Shown here: positions 58,265 to 64,000 of the stretch, piece after piece | Position numbering within the stretch: the first letter of the stretch is position 1 | How the letters are laid out: every line of letters begins with the position of its first letter | DNA from: a bacterium | GTDB taxonomy: Bacteria > Myxococcota_A > UBA9160 > SZUA-336 | Direction: 5' to 3' | DNA length: 64,000 nt | NCBI GenBank assembly: GCA_024226335.1 | Contig: JAAELY010000118.1 | Location: 1-64,000 of the forward strand | Position numbers and translations under genes: made by a program | The notes under the pieces: model-generated | Databases searched by the model: none | Told to the model about the DNA's origin: nothing | Seen by the model: the letters and a program-made list of their open reading frames with translations, nothing else

Positions 58265-59612
58265 TGCTGCCGGCCGCTGCACGCGGATGGTCAGCCGGAT
58301 CGTCGCGCTGGTCTTCACGCTGTCCTGCGCCAGCACGCAAGCGCCGCTTCCCATCCTTCCTCACCTGACCTGGGCGACGCCCGTCGAGCGCGATCCCTCG
58401 CTTCCCAGTATCGGTCTTGCCCGTTTCGAGGACACGCGGCCCATCGAAGTCCGGAACGGATCGTCTCCCGGTATTCAGTTCGGCTGGTTCAGTATCCGTC
58501 GCGAGGGAGATCACCGGACAGGGGATGCCGCATTTGCAGGCGATCTTGTGATGGGTCTGCGCCGAGATGCACGCGAAACTCTGGTGCGTTCCGGTGATTT
58601 CTCGGATGTCCAGACAGTCGAATTTGATCCCTTGGCGCTCGACGAGGCGGAATTGGCGCACGCGCTGAGTTCTGCGCAACTCGACTACGCTCTCTCTGCG
58701 ACGCTCGATGAGTTCGCTGGAGTCCAGTATCAGAGTTTCAGCATGACACCTATGCGTGTCGGTTGGATCCGCAATCGCTTTGGCCCGGCCTCGGGCCGGG
58801 TTTCAGTCAGTTACCGCTTGTATGATAAGAAGGGGATCGTTTGGAGCGAACGCATCAACACGGACCACGAGAGTCCGGACGCAACGATCGTACAAGCCGC
58901 CCTCGATTCCATGGCAATTACCAACGAGGCGTTGGCGCAAGCCGTCCACACCCTGGTTGCGGCGCAGCGCCCCCGTAGTATGCGTGTCATTCCGGTACGC
59001 GTGCTCGACGGGTGTGATCTCGGTCGAAAGCGGGCGGCCAGGCTGATTGCCGAAGTGAGTCGAGTGTTTTCTCGCGAAGCCGACTTGCTCTTTCGTCCCG
59101 AATACCAGATCTGGGACCCACCCGATGCACCCTGGCATCCCGCTCCACTGCTCGATGCTCTGACGCAGATCGATCCCTCCGAGGGAGGTTTCGTCGTCGG
59201 TCTGGCTCGATTCGGAAAAGGGCAGACCCCGGGTCTGCCCGATGACCGTTACGGGCTTTCCCGGTCATTTGGCCGCCACGCGATCGCGCGTTGTGAAAGC
59301 CGCAAGGTGGAGCCGCTGACGGTGATTCACGAGTTCGGGCATCTGATGGGTGCGGTGCACGTGTCGGATCGTGCTTCGGTCATGCATCCGAAGGCGGTGT
59401 TCGACGCGCGCTTCTTTGATCCGCTCAACCGACGGATACTGCTCGCAATTCGCGATCGCGAAATCGGCCGCCCTCTGTCGCGAGAGGTGATCAACCGGCT
59501 CGGAGCGATCTATCGGGCCGCATCCAGATTCCCCGACAAGGTCGAACCCCGAGGACTCGAACTGACGCTAAACGCGCTAGAGCGTATTCCCAGCTCGAAG
59601 CTCGGCCAGTAG
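58251..59612 (+). CDS. Exported metzincin-type metalloprotease with an N-terminal unknown domain
   Basis: 453 residues from ATG 58251 (ATG 58287 also possible). A signal-like or lipoprotein-like leader (VALVFTLSCAS) is followed by a domain of about 190 residues resembling YajG-like lipoproteins (LARFEDTRPI, AGDLVMGLRRDARETLV). A metalloprotease domain has HEFGHLMGAVH (zinc ligands His360, His364, His370; Glu361 catalytic) and a Met-turn SVMHP downstream, which define the metzincin clan. The combination is unfamiliar. The end overlaps the LLM gene tail by 36 bases. Confidence 0.78.
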   Translation: MPLPDAAGRCTRMVSRIVALVFTLSCASTQAPLPILPHLTWATPVERDPSLPSIGLARFEDTRPIEVRNGSSPGIQFGWFSIRREGDHRTGDAAFAGDLVMGLRRDARETLVRSGDFSDVQTVEFDPLALDEAELAHALSSAQLDYALSATLDEFAGVQYQSFSMTPMRVGWIRNRFGPASGRVSVSYRLYDKKGIVWSERINTDHESPDATIVQAALDSMAITNEALAQAVHTLVAAQRPRSMRVIPVRVLDGCDLGRKRAARLIAEVSRVFSREADLLFRPEYQIWDPPDAPWHPAPLLDALTQIDPSEGGFVVGLARFGKGQTPGLPDDRYGLSRSFGRHAIARCESRKVEPLTVIHEFGHLMGAVHVSDRASVMHPKAVFDARFFDPLNRRILLAIRDREIGRPLSREVINRLGAIYRAASRFPDKVEPRGLELTLNALERIPSSKLGQ

Positions 59613-60554
59613 CTCCAGCGAATTTTCAATGTCGACTTCGCTCGCACCGGGTACTCGCAGTCGCGCCACGAGATGGGTCATGGAGATCTGCTCCCGGTAA
59701 CGGTGGATGCCTTCGGCTACTTGCTCGGGCGTTCCTACCAGGGCCACGGAGTCGATGTCGGCACCGGCCGCCCTCCGCAGGCTGGCGGCTCCCGCTTGCG
59801 CGAGAGCTGCATTCTGTTCCGCGAGCGACTTGCGCACACGTTCGACGACGGGTTCGCTATGACTGATGAAGACGGTGCGCATGACCGGTACCGCCAGATC
59901 ACGGATCTGCACCTCCGGTGGAATGGCTTCGCGGTGCCGCGCGTAGTTGTCGATGAGGACCGGCAAGGGTTCCATCGGTGATGCGAGATAGGGAAGGCCG
60001 AGTCCGCCGACTTGTGCCAAAGCCTTCGGTCCGAAGCCAGCGACCCAGATCGGCGGGTGCGGCTTCTGCACCGGAAGCGGGGCGAGGCGAACCGGGCGCT
60101 CATCCATCTCGCCTTCGAATGCCACTGGCTCGCCGCGCCATGCACGCGTCATCAGTTCCAGGGCCAGGCCAAAACGATGGCGCTTCTCCTTTTCCGGGAC
60201 GTCGAAAGCCTTGAACAGCGCCGATCGGAAACCGCGACCAGCGCCGAGGATCACACGTCCGTTCGACAACCGGTCGAGTACGGCAATCTCTTCAGCGACA
60301 TGAATCGCGTGTCGGACCGTTAGCAGGTATGAGGTGGTTGCGAGCTTGAGTCGACTCGTTCGCGCCGCTACTGCTGCGAGCAGTAGTAACGGTGCCGGTA
60401 AGGCAGCTTCGCCGACGAAGTGACTTTCGGGCAGCCAATAGGAATGGAAACCGAGTTCTTCGGCTCGTTCGGCCTGCGAAGTGTGCAGCGCTGCGGAGCC
60501 GCTTCCATCGTCACGCCAAGGAGTCAGTCCGACCTCGAGCGGTGTTCGACTCAC
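59577..60554 (-). CDS. Luciferase-like flavin (LLM) oxidoreductase
   Basis: 325 residues from GTG 60554, which overlaps the ABC1 stop by four bases; an upstream frame is open but not family-like. The TIM-barrel LLM pattern is seen: ELGFHSYWLPESHF, RLKLATTSYLLTVRHAIHVAEEIAVLDRLSNGRVILGAGRG, PPIWVAGFGPKAL and VGTPEQVAEGIHRY. These use FMN or F420; the partner is not identified. Convergent with the metalloprotease. Confidence 0.9.
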   Translation of the reverse strand: MSRTPLEVGLTPWRDDGSGSAALHTSQAERAEELGFHSYWLPESHFVGEAALPAPLLLLAAVAARTSRLKLATTSYLLTVRHAIHVAEEIAVLDRLSNGRVILGAGRGFRSALFKAFDVPEKEKRHRFGLALELMTRAWRGEPVAFEGEMDERPVRLAPLPVQKPHPPIWVAGFGPKALAQVGGLGLPYLASPMEPLPVLIDNYARHREAIPPEVQIRDLAVPVMRTVFISHSEPVVERVRKSLAEQNAALAQAGAASLRRAAGADIDSVALVGTPEQVAEGIHRYREQISMTHLVARLRVPGASEVDIENSLELLAELRAGNTL

Positions 60555-61909
60555 GATTGGCGAGCCAGCCAGGGGAGCAAGCCTTTGACCAGGTCGAGAG
60601 GCGTCCCCAGTTGATGTGCGACGCCGGTGATCAGTCCGAAGACGCGCCCCAATAACCACAGGTGCGGCGGAATGCTGGCGACCGGGTCGTCGCGCAGTAA
60701 ATCCGCGAGTTGCTGGCCGATTTCACGGGTGGTTTCGTGCCAGCCGTCTTCGCTGCCGCGCTTCACCAGGGCGACCAGCAACTCGGCGGCGCACTCCACG
60801 GTTCCCGACTCGGGATCGCTGGTGCGCAGGCCCAGATTGCGCAGATTCGCCGACGTCGCTGCGACGTTTCGCGACAACAATCCCGTGGCGAGAAGCATCA
60901 CCTGCTCGCGGAAATCTGCTGGCACTTCCTGCATGAGGCCAAAGTCGAGAAAAACCAGCTCGAACTCACCGTCATCGGTGGGGACCACGAGCAGATTGCC
61001 GGGGTGTGGATCGCCGTGGAAAAATCCGTGTTCCAGAATCTGCTCGGCGAACGCATTCAGTAGTCGCGCGACGATTGCCGAGGGGTCGATATTGGCACGC
61101 TGTAGACGGCGTGTGTCCGTCACTTTGATTCCCGGAATGTACTCCGTGACGAGCAGACGTCTACGCGTCAATGAGGGGACGATCTTGGGAATGCGGATAC
61201 CCCGACCGTCTGCAAAATTGTCTGCTATGCGCAGAGCGCTCGACGCTTCGAGTCCGAAGTCGAGTTCGCGCTTCAGATTCTCTTCCAGCTGATCGAGCAG
61301 GTGCGCGTATCCCAGCGTGCCTTCGATCCTCTCGATCGCGCGCGTGGCCACGCGCAGGTTCCGCAGGTCAGCTCGCACGGCGGCCTCGACCTCGGGTCGT
61401 TGCACCTTGACCGCGACCTCACGGCCGTCGAACAGTGTGGCGCGATGCACCTGTGCAAGAGATGCAGAGGCGATCGGTCGGCGCCAGAAGCGCGCGAAGA
61501 CCTGTTCTGGCGGTGCTCCGAGTTCCTCTTCGATCACTCTGCGAACGACCGGATAGCGATTGGGTCGCACCCGGTCCTGGAGATGTTCGAGTCGGTCGAT
61601 ATAGGCTGGCGGCAGCACATCGGCGCGCGCACCGAGGAACTGTCCCGCCTTCAGCAGCACGCCACCCAGGTCTTCAGCTGCGCCGTGCAGTGTGCGCGCG
61701 CTGATCTTGTGCCAACTGTGGCGCGCCCGACGTACAACGCCTCGCAACACGCCGTGGTCCAGAAGGTGAAGCCCTTTGTAGCCGAGGTAGACCTGTGCGA
61801 TGGCCGCGCCCGTGCGCGTGGCGCGACGAACGCGTTCGCTGCGCCCCAGGAGTGCGTCGGGACTCTCCTGTCGTGGAGCCTCTTCGTTGTTCGTGTCGGC
61901 GTCGGTCAT
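60551..61909 (-). CDS. ABC1/UbiB-family atypical kinase
   Basis: 452 residues. Atypical protein-kinase-like fold: GGVLLKAGQFLGARADVLP (KxGQ motif), the Ala-rich loop ASASLAQVHRA instead of a Gly loop, the invariant Lys in VAVKVQRPEV, HGFFHGDPHPGNLL and the DFG-like FLDFGLM. UbiB/Coq8 relatives work in quinone synthesis or lipid transport. One C-terminal hydrophobic region may contact membranes. Confidence 0.93.
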   Translation of the reverse strand: MTDADTNNEEAPRQESPDALLGRSERVRRATRTGAAIAQVYLGYKGLHLLDHGVLRGVVRRARHSWHKISARTLHGAAEDLGGVLLKAGQFLGARADVLPPAYIDRLEHLQDRVRPNRYPVVRRVIEEELGAPPEQVFARFWRRPIASASLAQVHRATLFDGREVAVKVQRPEVEAAVRADLRNLRVATRAIERIEGTLGYAHLLDQLEENLKRELDFGLEASSALRIADNFADGRGIRIPKIVPSLTRRRLLVTEYIPGIKVTDTRRLQRANIDPSAIVARLLNAFAEQILEHGFFHGDPHPGNLLVVPTDDGEFELVFLDFGLMQEVPADFREQVMLLATGLLSRNVAATSANLRNLGLRTSDPESGTVECAAELLVALVKRGSEDGWHETTREIGQQLADLLRDDPVASIPPHLWLLGRVFGLITGVAHQLGTPLDLVKGLLPWLARQS

Positions 61910-61917
61910 ATCGCCTC

Positions 61918-63270
61918 CTACCAGAGAGTAGGCGGCGTCTTCGAACAGCTCCAGGATCCATTGAGTTCGTGCTCAGCCAGGAGGGCCTGGGCGGCCAGAT
62001 CATCGGCGTTGGGCACGGCGCCGGAGGCGACGTCGGGTTCGTCGAGTTCCCAGGTTTCTGCCTCCTCGGGATTCTCGCTCGGGCCTTCTGCTTCGTCGAG
62101 GTCATCGGCGTCGTACTCGAACGGGGGGCTGTACTGACACTGAACCCAGAGGACGCTCGCGAATTCCAATGCGTAGGAGTCGCCAAAACTCGTGTACGTG
62201 AACCCATCGTCATCTGCGAGCAGGCCGATGCGAGGCCGCGGGACTCCGTCCAGAAACTCCGGTACCAGCTCCGCGATGTCGTCCGGGTAGGTCTGCTCTG
62301 CTGCCTTGAACTCCTCGAGTGCGACCAGCAGGCGAAGCGCGGTCGTGTCGCGCGCCTGGACCTGGAAGGAGGAAGCCGCCGAATTGGAAAGTGAGATCGC
62401 CACGAAGACGAAGAGACCGACAGCCATACGCAACAAACCGGCGCGAGAGGCTTCGTTTCGATCGCTGGGTCCGAGCCAGGCGACGGCGCCTGCGTAGGCG
62501 AGCGCGGCCAGACCGACTCCGATGCGCGCGGCCGATAGCTGGAAGATCGGGAACGCGAGGACGAATGCAGCAATCGCACTGCAGACCGCACCCGCGGCAA
62601 ACCCGGCCCCTCCCCCCAAGCGCTTGCCGAGCCAGACTCCCGCCCCGGCAGATGCGTGTAGCGCGGACAGCCAATAACCCACCAGGAGCAGACCGAAGAG
62701 CGAAACGATGGGCCACGGACTCACGTTGAATGCGATAGCCGGGTTGGTTCCGGTGATCTCGGTCATCAAAACGAAGATCGTGGCAAATGTGAGTACGGCG
62801 ATGGCGATGAACGCCAGTGCGCCCCGGCGCAGGGCCGAATGGGCCAGCGACGGCGCGAAGACCGCGCCGGCCACGATCCCGGAGAACACGAGTACGACGG
62901 CGGGGAAGCGCCACTCGAAAAAACGCCAGACGCTCTCTGCGGTATAGCCGTAGAAGACGAATACGCACATGACCAGGACCAGAGAAAACAGTCCCGCACG
63001 TGCGAGGGCATTTCGGAACAGCCCGAAGCCGATTGCGAGCAGTACCAGGAGCGGTGCCGTGAAAACCGCGATCGGCAACGCGGCGGCAGGAAATCCCTGA
63101 CGCGCCATATCGGCCAGGGCTTTCGCCGGTAGCCAGCGCAGAGCCCAACCCTTTGGCCGCCACCACTCCAGGTCACTGAACATCTGCGATGCCGTCGGAC
63201 CGGCGCCGAAGAAGTAGTGGTAGAAAATGACCAGACCGACAAGGGCGATCCAGAGGGCAGCACGCAACAT
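61918..63270 (-). CDS. Multi-pass membrane protein with a pseudopilin-like periplasmic tail
   Basis: 450 residues. About ten hydrophobic helices fill residues 1-300, including a stretch with KGWALRWLPAKAL and Gly-rich helices. After the last helix comes RDTTALRLLVALEEFKAAEQTYPDDIAELVPEFL, which resembles the middle of type II pseudopilin GspG-like sequences, followed by a Glu/Asp-rich tail. No enzyme motif is recognised. It is a conserved-looking hypothetical; start ATG 63270. Confidence 0.65.
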   Translation of the reverse strand: MLRAALWIALVGLVIFYHYFFGAGPTASQMFSDLEWWRPKGWALRWLPAKALADMARQGFPAAALPIAVFTAPLLVLLAIGFGLFRNALARAGLFSLVLVMCVFVFYGYTAESVWRFFEWRFPAVVLVFSGIVAGAVFAPSLAHSALRRGALAFIAIAVLTFATIFVLMTEITGTNPAIAFNVSPWPIVSLFGLLLVGYWLSALHASAGAGVWLGKRLGGGAGFAAGAVCSAIAAFVLAFPIFQLSAARIGVGLAALAYAGAVAWLGPSDRNEASRAGLLRMAVGLFVFVAISLSNSAASSFQVQARDTTALRLLVALEEFKAAEQTYPDDIAELVPEFLDGVPRPRIGLLADDDGFTYTSFGDSYALEFASVLWVQCQYSPPFEYDADDLDEAEGPSENPEEAETWELDEPDVASGAVPNADDLAAQALLAEHELNGSWSCSKTPPTLW

Positions 63271-63325
63271 CGAAAGGGCTCCGTGAAGGGAACCCCGATT
63301 CTACTCCTTTTCGCTCCTCTCGGAG

Positions 63326-63775
63326 CTACTTTCGCCGCGGGACGATCTGCAAGGAGGAGCCCTGTTCCGAGTCCTTGGGCTTGGCGGAAATGCTCACGTT
63401 CACATTGAACTCGTAACCGTCGAGCAATCCGCGCACGAGCTCGTCGAGGTTTGCGCTCTGCAACCATTCGCCGAATTCCTTGCTGACGCGGGCGATCATC
63501 TGCTCGCGCAACTCTTCCCCCTGCTGGCTGACGAAGCTCGTCCAGTCCTTGGGGGCGACCTCGGCGAAAGCCCGGCGCACCGCTTCTTCGGTCATGAAGA
63601 AACTCGAGAGCCCGACTCCGGCGGCCCGGCGCACCGCCTCCTGGAAGATGGCTTCGAGAGGACCGGCCCTTCGCCCGTCCTCAGGGATTTCCCCCTCCAG
63701 CGGATCTCCTTCCGCGGGGGGCTCGTGGAGAGGTTCCTTCGGGGTGCGGGTCCGCTTGTCTCGCTCGCGTGCCAT
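63326..63775 (-). CDS. Unknown soluble protein, 149 residues
   Basis: Start ATG 63775 avoids the long unlikely upstream extension. The N-terminus is basic (ARERDKRTRTPK), the middle contains EAIFQEAVRRAAGVGLSSFFMTEEAVRRAF, and the C-terminal 60 residues are helical then beta (DGYEFNVNVSISAKPK). No family is recognised. The Lys/Arg-rich ends may bind nucleic acid or polymer. Low-complexity start and unknown role. Confidence 0.6.
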   Translation of the reverse strand: MARERDKRTRTPKEPLHEPPAEGDPLEGEIPEDGRRAGPLEAIFQEAVRRAAGVGLSSFFMTEEAVRRAFAEVAPKDWTSFVSQQGEELREQMIARVSKEFGEWLQSANLDELVRGLLDGYEFNVNVSISAKPKDSEQGSSLQIVPRRK

Positions 63776-63874
63776 GCCGGAAATACTAGACCATATGGAG
63801 CCAGTCACTCCACAGGGCCTCGCGGCTCGCAGAACGAATTTGGCAGGGCTTGGCTGTCGTGGTACTTCGGAGCG

Positions 63875-64000
63875 GTGATACACGACATCATGAAAACCAA
63901 GATTGCCGCGCTCTCTGCTGGCGACAGCCTGTGGACCGTCAAGGAGATCATGGACCTGGGCAGTGTTCGCCATCTGCCGGTCGTGGGCGGTGGGACCCTC
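63875..64000 (+). CDS. CBS-domain protein, 5' part
   Basis: Open to the right edge of the window. GTG 63875 or ATG 63890 starts a protein beginning MIHDIMKTKIAALSAGDSLWTV, followed by KEIMDLGSVRHLPVVGG, the first strand-helix-strand of a CBS domain (IMxxxxxxL...HLPVV). CBS pairs bind adenosyl ligands. The rest lies outside the window. Confidence 0.75.
   Translation, partial: MIHDIMKTKIAALSAGDSLWTVKEIMDLGSVRHLPVVGGGTL

Overview
The window reads as a GC-rich chromosome segment of a Gram-negative, didermic, rod-shaped bacterium. The likeliest affinity is with the former Deltaproteobacteria and neighbouring phyla (Myxococcota, Desulfobacterota, Bdellovibrionota). This is inferred from gene content only: many lipoproteins, a LpoA-like lipoprotein, MreBCD/PBP2/RodA, motAB, a Che cluster, a dnaK group, PEP-CTERM and thrombospondin-type-3 surface proteins, and a histone-fold protein. 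Most of the window is ordinary housekeeping DNA with dense operons. Genes are often linked by 4-base ATGA, GTGA or TTGA overlaps, and TTG and GTG starts are common.

Layout. 0-0.65 kb: a tRNA-Phe flanked by what looks like an eroded integrase end. 0.8-9.7 kb: cyclophilin lipoprotein, gamma-glutamyltranspeptidase, M16 peptidase, HemW and the stator pair motAB. 9.7-19.2 kb: grpE-dnaK-dnaJ, a LpoA-like lipoprotein, lon and thiL. 19.2-23.5 kb: a compact chemotaxis cluster (MCP, cheW, cheY, cheA, cheC) whose cheA is split at a run of ten A. 23.5-26.5 kb: larB-larC, an esterase and a 71-residue histone-fold protein. 26.5-32.2 kb, minus strand: a PilZ protein with a dead receiver domain, groEL-groES and a large membrane protein. 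32.4-36.6 kb: lexA, two 6-pyruvoyl-tetrahydropterin-synthase-like genes, folE and a sigma-70 factor. 37.0-42.6 kb: a surface/secreted cluster made of two proteins that share a TSP3/dockerin-like C-terminal module, with two related PEP-CTERM proteins between them. 42.6-44.6 kb, minus: a phosphatase-like lipoprotein and a PpiD-like chaperone. 44.9-50.3 kb: mreBCD-mrdA-rodA. 50.4-52.7 kb: HAD phosphatase, trxA with a local duplication, a lipoprotein and a macro-domain protein. 52.6-58.1 kb: a gapless heme operon (hemX-like, hemA, hemC, cobA-hemD fusion, hemB). 58.1-64 kb: a DUF4177-like protein, a metzincin-type protease, a luciferase-like oxidoreductase, an ABC1 kinase, membrane and unknown proteins, and the start of a CBS-domain protein.

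How the genes work together. The chaperone genes, lon and groESL form a protein quality-control set. The mre/mrd/rod operon drives rod-shape peptidoglycan synthesis. The hem operon runs from glutamyl-tRNA to uroporphyrinogen III and precorrin-2. The lar genes make the nickel-pincer cofactor, although no larA is present here. The observations most worth a second look are the bacterial histone, the cheA slip site, the paired PTPS genes (one lacking catalytic residues), the duplicated surface module, the inverted repeat before lexA, and the small duplication at the start of trxA. No CRISPR array, complete insertion sequence, rRNA or complete prophage was seen.
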